From positions 31,721,501-31,785,500 of the forward strand of contig NC_092523.1 of the NCBI RefSeq assembly GCF_037038585.1: a DNA stretch of 64,000 nucleotides, read 5' to 3'. The notes beneath the pieces were generated by a model, which was not told the DNA's origin, searched no databases, and saw nothing but the letters and a program-made list of their open reading frames with translations. The translations under genes and the position numbers were made by a program. The DNA is from Patagioenas fasciata (taxonomy: Eukaryota; Chordata; Aves; Columbiformes; Columbidae). Positions 1-11,061 of the stretch are shown here, piece by piece (positions within the stretch are counted from its first letter, which is position 1; every line of letters begins with the position of its first letter).

Positions 1-1034
1 AGATCTATCGGTAAGTTTACACCAAAAAAAAAGTACCAGAAAAAACAGTTATCAGCCACCCTTGCTGGTGACTGACAAGCCTTCAAGATGCTAAGATGTG
101 TGTGGAATTCGAAAACTGGTGCTGGAAGCATCAAAAGCATAGCTACAACTGGTTGAATTCGGACTAAATCAACCATCCTCTTGAATGCAAAGCATACAGT
201 AGGAGCTCAAGGAATGTACATCATCTGAGGGCAGGGGAAACCTATCTCATATAATAAGTTAATAATCTTTCAATTTCTGAGACTTGAAGCTTCATTAGCG
301 TGCTACAGATAGCAGTCTTTGAAGGAGTTAAATTATTCTAAAAACTTGATTTTCTGTGAAAATCTAAAAGCAATTGAACACATCCAGGAATAAAATGGAC
401 TGAGAGGTAATACAATTTATTTCGATGCTTTTACAATTAGAAAATAGTTCACAGTCCTGTAGTGTCAAAAGAGTAACTAAGAATTGAACTAGTTGTTACA
501 CAGTCATGGAATAGTTGGCGGTCCTTGTCCAAAGACATGAGACATTCGGCTAGAATAAGGAACAGAATATAAGAACGAATGAAAATAAGAATGGAAACAG
601 TAGTGGTAGCAAATAGCATGTAACTCCTAGTTTTAAGGTTAGATAAATGGACAGAAAAATTAAAGAAGATGAGACAGAGAGAGAAAAAAAAAAAAAAACA
701 AAAGGAGAGAAAGGAAGGCATGGAGTTGTAATGAAACTGAGAAGAAAAGAAATTTAATCATAGTGCTCAAAGTTGTAAAGTTTCTGCAGCCTCTTCTGCC
801 ATCTGAAGCATGGTTTCCTCTACAGCCTAGTGGAACTGGACTTCTTACTGTGAGTCTCCCCATTATAATTCTGGTCTGAGAGCAGAGGTGAGCCCAATTC
901 ACCCGCTTTCACAGTGGGACAGTAACAAGCTATTCTAGCTACTCTATTATCTGGATTTTTTAGCCTACCCCCTTCTGCTTTTATACATTCAAGAATTATA
1001 AAAGGCTTCTATAATAATTTAATTTAACTTTTTG
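1..1034. other. Unassigned non-coding stretch
   Basis: I see no gene or recognisable transposon here. The only clear structure is a purine-rich tract around 661-720 with a run of about 15 A. Two short minus-strand frames (90 and 80 codons) overlap this tract; the tract itself encodes their Phe/Leu-rich parts, so they look like composition artefacts. The old CR1 that starts at about 1035 may extend a little into this stretch, but I could not follow it. Confidence 0.5.
661..720. repeat. Purine-rich low-complexity tract
   Basis: Almost entirely A and G on the plus strand, including GAGAGAGA and a run of about 15 A, followed by GGAGAGAAAGGAAGG. This is ordinary low-complexity DNA and explains the Phe-rich minus-strand frames read across it. 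Confidence 0.8.
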
Positions 1035-1715
1035 GACACCACAGACAGTAAGCTTCCATAGACAATATCCTTTAATTCTGAGCTACATACTTTTTTCCAC
1101 CCATATAATGTTTCATTTGGCTATACAAAAGCACCTACTGTTTGGTCCTATGCTGTGACCTATCATACCCATTTTTTATCATTCTCTTAATCTTTATGTC
1201 ATCTGCCAACTTTGTCAGTACTGATTTTATGGGCTTTCCCATTATTTAAAATGCTCAACAGAATGAGACCAAGAATCAATCTTTGTGAGAACCAACTGGA
1301 ATCAACACCCTCAGTGACAATTACCATTATATTTTGACTGCTGGTTAGTCAGTTTCAATCTAATGAATGCATGACATGTCAACTTTGTATCATTTTACTT
1401 TCTTAATCAAAATGTCATGCAGAAACAAGATAAATGTTTTATCGATAATTACTTTTTATCAATTGGCTTCTAATCTTATGGGGAAAAAAAAAGGGAATAT
1501 CAGATTAACCTGACAGTAGGTATTTTCCAAAAATCCATTTTATTATCATTAACTGCATTACCTGCCTCTAATTTTCTATTAGTAAAGTACCATATCAGTT
1601 CTTCTGTTACTTCCACAGGACTCACATCCAGGCTGTACAGCTTATAATTGCATTGGCGAGTCTGTTTGCCTTTTCAGATATTGAAACAACAGTAGATTTA
1701 ATCATTATTTGAACA
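1035..1715 (-). mobile_element. Ancient CR1/L3-type LINE remnant (reverse transcriptase region)
   Basis: Read on the minus strand, this segment is collinear with the CR1/L3 reverse transcriptase despite many stops and frameshifts. From high to low coordinates I can follow the end of the block before the NYRPVSL-type motif (about 1660-1710), a decayed HGFM-type block (about 1526-1548), a KAFDLVPHDILIKK-like block at 1402-1440 read as KTFILFLHDILIKK, the block after GVPQGS (about 1230-1290), and an ADD catalytic box readable as LADD (about 1198-1209). Further on is a HYMGG-like block near 1090-1110. The first catalytic Asp block is lost, so it cannot be active. Divergence is far greater than in the CR1 at 11062, so this is a much older insertion. 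Both ends are indistinct. The assignment rests on motif order recalled from the family, not on a search. Confidence 0.75.
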
Positions 1716-4700
1716 TATAATTTAAAATAAATTTTTGGTATGTTTCTTTACCTGATGTATAGTTTTATCGTATCAGTGGAAGCTACCACTTAGCATTGTT
1801 CCTTCCTCTATAACTTCTATTTGCAGGAATTTCTTGACAGAAGAAAAAAAAAAAAAACAAAAAAACCTCAACCTTTCATTTTTATCAAATCACAGATGAT
1901 TGTATTTTTGTTTAAAAAAATAAAGACTATTCATATCCCATGTTAATTCAAAATAGTTTACATGGATTAGGAGGAATCCAACCAAGCAATATTATATAGA
2001 TTATTCAGATAACAAAAAGAAACCAAGCCAATATTTTGTAGGGGGCAGTAGCCCTTTACAAAAGATAGAAATTAGAAGTTTACTTACTATCTAGGGACAG
2101 TCAGTGACAATTTGGACCAACACATCAAATGTTCCTGCTTTTGCTTTGGTAGAAGACATGGAGTATTCTCCTTTCAACCATAACATGGAATTCATTAACG
2201 TGGAAAGAACAGACTGACATACTCAGCTGAAGTTTTTTTCTCAAGTATATTCTTCTTGTGTAATGTCACATGTCTTTTCCCCCTGTTTGCCCCTCCTGGT
2301 ATCCCTTACTGTAACTGTGCATCCAGCAGCAAATGAAGGAGAAAAAAAGAGTCCTGTCTTTACCTTGCTCCTTCTGTCTCTTCATGGCAGCTGTTTGCAG
2401 ATTTCTCAGTGAAAATGGAAGATTTTAAAAAGATAAAAAGATAGCTATACAATTTAACATTCAGTCTTGTTCTGAGAGAAATTTTTAAGAGTCTATCAAT
2501 GAAACATACTGGTATCCACTGACTGAATTTCAATTCCTAAATATACACAAAACGTGGATATCACTTTTCTAAAACCTGTGAGTTTTTCAAAATATACATT
2601 CAGCTCCTGAAATACAAAGACGGATTTTCAAAATGTATCTAAAAAAACTCTAAAAAATGTTGTGAAAGTACATACAGTAGGATTCCAAAATTTGTAATGA
2701 TTCAGGTTTTTACAGAGACAATAATTACACTATATCTTTTAGGTTCTCAGTTATTGGATTTCAAAATAATTATTTTAAGAGTGCTAAAAGTACTATAGAG
2801 CATGGACATTTTGACAGCACAATCACAACGTATTTTTTTTATTCTTTTACTGTTTCTTTCTATAGTAAACAATGGAATAAGCTGAAGAAAGCAAAAGGCA
2901 AGTAGTGTTTTTATATTAATATTTTCTATGTCGAATTTTTCAAAGGAAATCCTAATTTAATCAGCTTACAGATTCTCATTCCCATTAAATACTGTAATAA
3001 GGACAGAAGTAAACTCCAAATGAAGAGAAAATAAATTGAAATAAAACTATTTTCTATCTTGTTTGTTTAGTCTGTGAACTAACTAATTCGGAGTTACTCC
3101 TTAATATATTTCTTTAATGCATAATCTCTTGGCCCTTTCTATCCAAAGTCCTTTAAAAACTACATGTCACAATTGTCCTCAGAACATCATTCTGTGTCTA
3201 ATCTAGACCCAGACTCAATGCTTGAGTTGCTTGACTTCAACAGATTTACATCTGAAATGAGTCAAAGCCATCAAGCCCTTTGAGAGTTTACTGGGAATAT
3301 CTTGGCTGGCAAGGAACAAGTCCAGAGTCTATAAACACAGTTCTGGGAATGAAAGGAGATGCCATGCTGAGATAAAAGATACTGATAGCTTTGCCCTGAA
3401 TTATTCATTTTAGATTTTTGCATAGTGCTTCTTCCTATGCCATGTCATATTTGGCTGCACAGCCTACACGGAGTCCTCGCTGAAGCTTGTGGTGCTATGC
3501 TGCAAAACGAACATGTCTCGTTTCACTTCTCAAGCCTTTTATTCAGAAAAATCTCTAAAATACATGTGGCTTTGATTAAATGTCTAAAATCACTTCATCC
3601 AAATCGTATACTCAAGTTCAAGGGTGAAATTGACACACATTAAGTTTAAGTATTCAAAAATTATGTGCTGTCTAAATCAGACATCTAGGCTGTCTTTACA
3701 GTAGTTAGACCATAATATGCCTCCACAGAGTGATCAATTCCCTCCAAAGAACAAGCCTAATACAGGTGGTGTTAACTGTCCTCCCAAGATGCTCACTCAT
3801 CTCCATTAATTATTGAGGGAGCCTAAACAACAAGCTAGGGCAAGGCAACTAAAATGCCTTTCAAGAAGAAAGTAGGCTCAAATGTCTTCAGCGAGATTTA
3901 AATAATAATTCTAGCCTTCTCTCCTTAACAGTAACAACAACATTACTACAGGCTTATGCAGAAGATGAGGCAGGTTAACCACAACTTTCTAACTCAGGAA
4001 TATTGCTGTATTGCTGTTTTTAACATAAATTAATTTTATTTAACCCATTTTGGTATAATATCGGTACAGTGTCTCAAAGTATCATTACCTTTTTTTTTTT
4101 TTTCTCTAATCCCTTGTTCCTGAGACTGAAATCAATATCATTTTCAGGGTTCATAAGCAGGTCTGAGCTCATCACAGCTAATCTCATTCTTAGTTTTTAC
4201 CATCTGTTTTGGTGGATATTTTGTCCTGACAGCACTTGAGCTTTCTTTTAATTTCTGGTGACACTACCAACAGAAAGTAGCAATCTTGCCAACCTATTTT
4301 ATGCATTCTTTGTTTTGCCCATTATGCCTCCACTGGGCCTCTTCCACCACAATTTTTCTTTACAGAAATTCTACTATTCATTCTTCAGTTTGTTCCAAGC
4401 TATCACCATGGACATTTGTTACTGGGTATATCATTTTATGCTTGAGGTTCCACCTATCAAAAATTGCTGCATCAACATCTCATCCTCTGATCATAACATA
4501 ATTATCACTTTCAGAGATAATGAACCTCATCAAGGTCTTTTTTCATTTTCATTTATGAACAAGTTTGGCTACTGCCAGGAATTAATGAAACTAGGAAGAG
4601 AAAGAGAGGCGGTAATGTTGTCAGACTGATATAACATTACTGAGTGAGTGACAGGATGGCTTTTAAAAGATCACTGCTACAAGTTGTATACCAAATATTC

Positions 4701-4764
4701 AGCTAAACCTTGAATGCGACCAGGTATCATGCTTTAAGATTAACAGAATGTTATGAAATATTTA
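1716..4764. other. Unassigned non-coding stretch
   Basis: No transposon or gene family recognised. It holds poly-A/T runs (about 1841-1865 and 4089-4104) and short frames only. The longest, 123 codons at 4258-4629 on the plus strand, has no recognisable motif, and one frame of this length is expected by chance in AT-poor-stop statistics of a 64-kb window. The left target-site duplication of the first LTR (ATTTA) is at 4760-4764. Confidence 0.5.
4760..4764. repeat. Left target-site duplication of LTR1 (ATTTA)
   Basis: ATTTA immediately before the LTR terminus at 4765. The identical pentamer follows the other terminus at 5456-5460. This defines both LTR ends to the base. Confidence 0.85.
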
Positions 4765-4907
4765 TGTTACCATTTACTGCAGGGGAACAATAAACTATAG
4801 CAGATGCTCTCTGTTAATCCCCTTCCCTCCCCCAGCCCTCCCCACTAAGGAAAGGCAAAAGGAGGAAAAGAGAGAGACACTTGCAAGTTGAAAAAAGTTA
4901 AAAATGC

Positions 4908-4913
4908 TTTATT
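4908..4913 (-). terminator. Polyadenylation signal AATAAA of LTR1
   Basis: A canonical AATAAA on the minus strand, about 270 bases downstream of the TATA box. It fits the end of the R region of an ERVL-like LTR. Confidence 0.7.
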
Positions 4914-5182
4914 GATTCTACTAATAAAATAGAGAAAATAATACAAAATATACAAAACCTATCTTGAATTTCCCGGGGCAGCTCAGCGTTGCACGCAGTG
5001 GAGCCGGCTTCTTCAGCAGCTGCAGGGCAGGCACCCGGAAGTCCCAGACTGTACTCCGAAGCAAACCCAACTGGATTCAGGGGTGCAGGGTCTGGAGCAA
5101 GGTCTCGGATCGCAGGGACAACAGGTAGGATATTCTTCAGATACCGGTCATAGTTGAAGAGTGATACCATCATGATCTCCCA

Positions 5183-5190
5183 CTTTTATA
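5183..5190 (-). promoter_or_regulatory. TATA box of LTR1
   Basis: TATAAAAG on the minus strand, within a stretch (ATAAAAGTGGGAGATCAT) also found in the LTR at 10453. Its position upstream of the AATAAA signal fits an LTR promoter. Whether it is active cannot be judged from sequence. Confidence 0.7.
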
Positions 5191-5455
5191 GGATGTATGA
5201 CATGGATGGGATGGAATACTTAGTTGGTCAATTTTAGTTACCTGTTCTGTTTGCCCCTCCTTGCAAATACGCCCCTTTCACTTATGGGATGTGCATTCTT
5301 ATCAGTGACCTTGCATACCATTGCTTCTGTTTATCAAATCCTGCCTGCAAAAACATGTAGCCAACTTCAGAAAAGTGCAGTTACTTAGAAGAAATTAGCT
5401 GAAAGGAAAATTCACTAAAAGAGAAACTGGTCTTGTTTTTAACAAAACCAGGACA

Positions 5456-5460
5456 ATTTA
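5456..5460. repeat. Right target-site duplication of LTR1 (ATTTA)
   Basis: ATTTA immediately after the CCAGGACA terminus. It matches 4760-4764 exactly. Confidence 0.85.
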
Positions 5461-7557
5461 AAAGCATGTTAGATGTTATAATTAATGACTGAAAAGTTTT
5501 CCAAGTTCAGAAAAAAACCACCAGTTTGACTATGCATTGAAAAATTCAGAGATTTTCCAGTAAAATTAATATTTTCAAATATTCCAGGACAGGCAATATA
5601 ATCCTTGCTACAGCTAAAAAAAGATCTAGCAATTTGTACATTTCAATATTCTCTTTTTGACAATAGCTGGCACCAAGTGTTGGAGAGAAAGATGGAAGGA
5701 ACATTGTAGTGAATAATTGCAACAAGAACTTCTCCAACATCTCTTGTCAGCTTATACAATGATTCAGGGGAACCTTTTCTCATTTCAAATTTTTTCTAAA
5801 ACCCAACCAAACCAATAACACTTTCTTTAATGTAACTAAGAATAGCCTCACTCCTTGATGGTTTATATTCACATTATCATTCTTTCTATACAGAATCCAA
5901 GATAATAATATTTTATTTAATACCATAATATCTGTAATTGATACTACATGCCTTTCAATGTATGTGATGAATGGTTATCTATAGTAATAAATTACCTTTC
6001 AACTTCTGGACTTCAGATCAAAGCATACTTATTTCCTGTATTTTAAACCATGTGTACGACATATTTTTTATAAAATAACTTTATAATACAATAGTTAGCT
6101 TTTTTAGAGCTTCTTTCTGTTGATAAATGTGAAGAGTTAGACTTCATTCTATTTTGATATTAGGAATTAGCTTTTCTATGGCAGAAATGGACCAATACAA
6201 TACTTGTTTCTACTATGTCAGGTGCTTCTGTGATATGACACACAGTAATTTCCAGAAAAAGAATGAGTTTTCTGAAGTTGTGGTTGCTATTATTTAGTGG
6301 ATCAATTCTAGAAACAAGAACTTAGCAGACTACTGAGAATTAGTGGGGAGACTGACAAAGACCAACACTGAGAACTTGATACTTAGTGAAATTGATAGAA
6401 CAGGCACCTATGTTCTTTTCAGAATCTGAGCTGATATTCTTGTTTTATCATTATTGTTATATTATCTTAGTAAAAAAATGTCAATTCACAATAAGCTCAT
6501 TTTTAAAAGCTTCTCTGGCTTGGGACCTTTTTCACACAACTGTAATTCTGACATCTGGCAAGACTAATTTACAATTTATATTCCTTATATCCAGGTTATA
6601 ATATAAAATGTAGGAGAAAGCAATATCAAACAAAACCAAAAACCCAAAGGAACAAGAAGCACTCAAGGAAAAGGCAAAACCACAGAAATATAAAAAGAAG
6701 ACTCATGTTTATTTAATGAATGTTCCTGATGGGGAAGAGAGCCAAAATAACCACTGACATTTTTGTGATTTTGACTTTTTAATTGCTTGTTTGTTCCTTT
6801 GGGAAGCTTGCTCAGGCATCCGTTAGATTTTTGCTAGCTAAATAAAGTGGGTTTTCATGTACTTCAGATTGTATTTGTAACTACCTTCCTTTCTTATTCA
6901 TTTTTGAATTCACTTTGAGCTGCATTCTGATTTGAGCTATAATGCAATCTCCAAAAAAGAATAAAGTAATTGTACATTAGAACTTGCATATTCAATTAGA
7001 TTACACAGAAATATAGAAGCAAACTAAAGCCACACTGGATTAGTACAGTGGTTATTTTCCACAGTAATTTATGTTTAGAAAGAGCAGGACCAAGGAGCTT
7101 GAGGGACAGAGTTAAGCAATCTGCAGTTGGCATATGTATGACATAAAATGCCCCCTTACATAGGTCACCTGCTGCTTTCTAATTTTTAGAGACTGATTTA
7201 AGCATAAAATCCATAAAAGCACAATTTAACTTCTAAAGTTTTATTTGTCATTAATTTAGAGGACTTTGACCTGATCATTGTATAAATACTCAGTTCCTCT
7301 TTGAATCTCACTAAATTTAGCCTAAAGAAATTATTGAAAGCAAAAGTGTCACAGTTTAACGACAATTTACATGAAAAAGTATGGATAGTCTTTCAGGTTT
7401 CCATCTTTGAACTAGATGGAGTATCCCCATGTTCTTGTGTTATGAAACAAGGAGATACGTATGCGGACTCCACCTTGTCTGTCCTTGATTATAGCGTAGG
7501 TTTTCCTCATGTTCTCTCTTATTAATGTCTTTTCTAAAGCAAATAACTCTGATCTTT

Positions 7558-7589
7558 TCAGACATTTTCAGGCATTTTCAGGCATTTTC
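7558..7589. repeat. 10-bp tandem repeat, about 3 copies
   Basis: The unit TCAGGCATTT (first copy TCAGACATTT) is repeated about three times in a row. This is a minor minisatellite-like duplication. Confidence 0.85.
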
Positions 7590-8980
7590 CCCTACAGCTT
7601 CAGTATTTTCACTCTTCCTGAGTTTCTTTCATTTTGAAGCATCTTTTTAGAAGAAAAGTAACAAAAAGCCCAGATAAGACTTCAGTATTGAACTTTACAC
7701 TGTTTCTGATTTGATTCTCCAACTCTTTCGTTTGTTTATGACCAGCATTTTTGAGAAGAAAGATTTGTATTTTTCGTCCCTAGGTACTCTACCTGGCTTT
7801 GGGTAATATCAGCTTTCACCTGCTTATCGAGGTGCCCATTGTCCTGATAGCTTACAGCTTTCTGGAGGCCATCACAGCTCCTTCTGTTCTTGTTTAGTCC
7901 AAATAATATTGTATGATTTGCAGTTATAATGTCTCATTGCTTACTTGTTTTCCAGAAACAGCTCTTGTATGAAACACAACTATTAGTCTTTTCGCACAGT
8001 GAAACTTTTCTTCTCTTTGGTCCTCTAGGTAGATCTTCATCCATAACAGTACTTTGCCTTTCTGTTCAAGTTTACTTTCTTTCTCAGAGTCCTGGCTGGA
8101 CTCTTGTCAAGCCTTTGACAAGACTGTGAAAGTCTACTTAAATTATTGTCATAGAATCTCACTAACCTTGTACATTCAAAGAATTATAAAGGACTCAAAT
8201 GTACGTGCCGCCTTCTTTTTTTTTTTTTTTAGCCTGGTTTTCCCAGAAAATGAGCATTCTAAGCCTTGTTTAATATGTGTGAGTCAAAGGTTTGTGTGAC
8301 TATAGGCCTGATAATCTGTCCTAATAACTTTTGAACACAGAGGTGAATAGCCAACAAATATCTTGAGCTTCAGAGAAATTAAATTACTACAAATTTCATA
8401 AGTGTAAGACATCAAACAGAGACTAGAGGCTTTATTAGCATATCAACTGCCGGACATAATGCAGTGTGATGAGCTCAACCCTAATTATACATCAGAGAAA
8501 CCACACAGGGGAAATCTGTTGTGAATATGGATCACATGAGAAACTGTTTACACCTTATTGGATATTTGAAAATCTTCCTCTCAGTGAAAACATCTCTCCT
8601 GTGTGGATTCTTTAATGTTTGGTATAGCACACACTTCAGCTGGTGTGATTAAGCTAAGACGAAAAATCATACATTTAGGGAAAAAAAAAATCTGGAAATC
8701 AGGCTTTATAGGCTCTGGTGAACCTAAGGATAACTCTTAGCTGATCATGTCCAGCTGTCAAGCAGATATCTTCCAGACCGTGCTCACTATTTCTTCTTCA
8801 AGGTTGGTTTATTTCTACAATGGTATCTGAGTCAACATTCAGATATTTTACTTAGTTTTACCAATATCTATACAAGCTTTCTTTGACGTGGTACTCCACA
8901 GATTTGTAAAATGCGGCACTTTGGTCAATAGCAGTTTGTCCCTGCATTATTACTACTTAGATTCTGGTTTATTCTGAAAG

Positions 8981-9018
8981 GGGTTTTTTTGTTTGTTTGT
9001 TTCTTTTTTTTTTTTTTA
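8981..9018. repeat. T-rich (GTTT)n low-complexity tract
   Basis: GTTTGTTTGTTTC followed by a run of about 14 T. Confidence 0.8.
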
Positions 9019-9354
9019 TTCCTTTGCTTTGCGTGATTTTGATTAACTTAAAAAAAAATCCTCTCCCTCCAATATCCCATTTCTCTCTACACAATGGCAG
9101 ACCTGAAAGGGAGTGCAAAGGACAGAATATAATTGACTTCAGTGAAGTGGAATAGTGACAGAAAGGAAATGCTGAAGGAGCTTTTTTCCTGGTTGAAAAG
9201 GAAAATCTCTTGTTCGGTTTTTATGGCTATTTAGGATTAAACTCCTAGTGGAATCACTTTGCCAAGATGCTGTGGTATAGGTCCATAATCGGACTGTGTT
9301 TCACATTGACAAATACCCCATTTGGTTTTGGGACTCTTTCGTTGAAAATTAAAG

Positions 9355-9384
9355 GGTTTTGTTTTGCTTTGTTTTGTTTTTTTC
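9355..9384. repeat. T-rich (GTTTT)n low-complexity tract
   Basis: Imperfect copies of GTTTT ending in a short T run. Confidence 0.75.
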
Positions 9385-10452
9385 TTTGCAATAAAAAGCT
9401 GTGATTTATTGGTCAGGGAACAGGAAACTAAATGTCAGCTTTTAGTTTTACAGTGTAATACATTTTTTTCTGAATCTTCAGTGTGGAATTAGAAAAGGTA
9501 CTCAAAACTGGGATGATACAGTAACCATTTCTTTTTTAGCAGCCTTCTGTTAAGCCTGGGATTATTTTTTTCACAAGTGAAACAGGTGTCCTGCCTTTCT
9601 AACATGTAGCCACCAGTTAAGGTTTACAACAGCTTTCAGAAAAGGAATGGTGAATTTCAAGATGCTGTTCATATGTTTGTTCAACCTTAACAATTTCCCC
9701 AGTATATTATGCTTACATTTCAAGGTTTTATTTAAGCATCCCGAGTAGTTCTGAAATAATGCCTGTCATTTTACTGAGTATTTTACTTCTGATTCTGAAT
9801 TGAATACAGTGAAATACATGTGGTAAAGATCCTGTGTTCATAAAACTTAAAATTGAGGCAATCAAAGAATGTAAGCAAATCTGTATGTTTTCATAGAGTA
9901 GGGTTTACCATAACAGCAATTTAGGGAAATAAAGGCGTCTATTTCCCACCACTGACTGCTGCCAAAGAGCTTTGAACAGCCTTGAGGAACTATGGTGAAG
10001 CACAGTCTGAGTGGAAAGTATTTCCACCTCCAGGGGAGAGAAAATATCTTGAGAAGATTTTGAGAAATGGAGAAAATAAGATAGAAATTCAGGATGCCAC
10101 TGACTTCCCAGTACTAGTATTAGCTATATGAAAGAAACTATGCAGTTAATAGAAAGATGTGATGGTCAGAATAAATAGAAGAACATCCAGGCACAGGGAA
10201 CTGTGCAAGAATCTCAGACATGAAGGACAGAGAGGATTCGGTTACAGCAAACTCTCCTAATTAAAGAATAAATTCTGATTTAGACTATTTCAAAAACAGA
10301 CTTTTCCTGAAGTCAGAAAATATGATGGAGTTGGTACTCTGCTGAGGGCTGAGAATAACTACTGGAATAAGAATCAGTATCTGGAGGTTTAAATACCTCC
10401 TTTTTACTAGTAATGAGTTGGACAATTGGAGAAATGTGGTTAAATAAACTGT

Positions 10453-11061
10453 TGTCATGGTTTGATTGCAGGGTGACAATAAACCGTGGCAGATGTATTG
10501 TTAACCTCTTCTCCACCCCTCTCCCCGTTTAGCCACTCCCTCTCCCCCTTTCCCAGTAAGGACACACGACTGGGAGGGAAAGAAGGACAAAGAGAAGAGA
10601 GCTGGAAAAATTAAAAATGTTTTACTAATGCTACTAATAAAAATAGAGAAAATAATACAAAATATACAAAACCAATCTTGAAAGTCCTGACAATTGCTCC
10701 AGCAGATGTAGGGCCAGCACCCAAAGTCCTGGACTGGACTCTGCAGCCAAACGGAACTGGATTCAGTCTGTCCCTAGGCTTCAGTTCACAGGGATGACTC
10801 ACAAGGTCCTCTCCTAATGTTGGCTATAAGGAAAATGGATGAGATCCTCATGATCTCCCACTTTTATATGAATTATAATGTGAATGGGATGGAACACTTA
10901 GTGGGTTAGTTTTTGGTCAGCTGTTTCAGTTCACTGCTCTCATGGGACGTGCATCCATCCTTATCAATGACCTTGCATTCCATTGCTATGTCTACCAAAA
11001 CATGTATCTAGCTTTCAGGAAACTGCAGTTAGTAAAAAGACTTTAGATGACAGGAAAATTC
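10453..11061 (-). mobile_element. LTR of an avian ERVL-like endogenous retrovirus, U3 end missing (LTR2)
   Basis: This is homologous to the LTR at 4765-5455 over nearly its whole length and lies on the same (minus) strand. It ends normally at 10453 (minus strand ...CATGACA). The TATAAAAG box is kept at 10861-10868, inside a block that is nearly identical in the two copies. The polyadenylation signal is decayed to AGTAAA near 10620. At the other side the match to LTR1 fades at about 11057-11065, inside a shared AGGAAAATTCA, and CR1 sequence takes over. The last 35-40 bp of the LTR, including its TGTCCTGG terminus, are absent. No target-site duplication can be found, as expected if one end was lost. 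Two overlapping minus-strand frames at 10285-10516 and one at 10611-10802 are not genes. Confidence 0.88.

Larger units (their letters stand above)
4765..5455 (-). mobile_element. Solo LTR of an avian ERVL-like endogenous retrovirus (LTR1)
   Basis: A 691-bp long terminal repeat on the minus strand. Read in that direction it begins TGTCCTGGTTTTGTT and ends TGGTAACA, giving the expected TG...CA ends. It has a TATAAAAG promoter box (5183-5190) followed downstream by an AATAAA polyadenylation signal (4908-4913), the order expected for U3-R-U5. It is flanked by the same five bases, ATTTA, at 4760-4764 and 5456-5460. A 5-bp duplication fits ERVL-class integration. There are no gag, pol or env remains on either side, so recombination between two LTRs probably removed the provirus body. 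It is homologous along most of its length to the LTR at 10453. The 91-codon minus-strand frame inside it is not a gene. Confidence 0.92.
5461..10452. other. Unassigned non-coding stretch
   Basis: No gene or transposon recognised. Small-scale structure: a 10-bp tandem repeat at 7558-7589, a T run at 8216-8230, and GTTT/poly-T tracts at 8981-9018 and 9355-9384. Frames are all under 85 codons and carry no motif. Confidence 0.5.

Noticed and set aside
4258-4629. 123-codon plus-strand frame
   Set aside because: No motif or family. It overlaps a second frame, and about one or two frames of this length are expected by chance in 64 kb of this composition.
8150-8200. TCATAGAATCTCAC block resembling the reverse of a CR1 end
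   Set aside because: Only a few bases match and the usual TTGGAAGGGACC block that should follow is missing.
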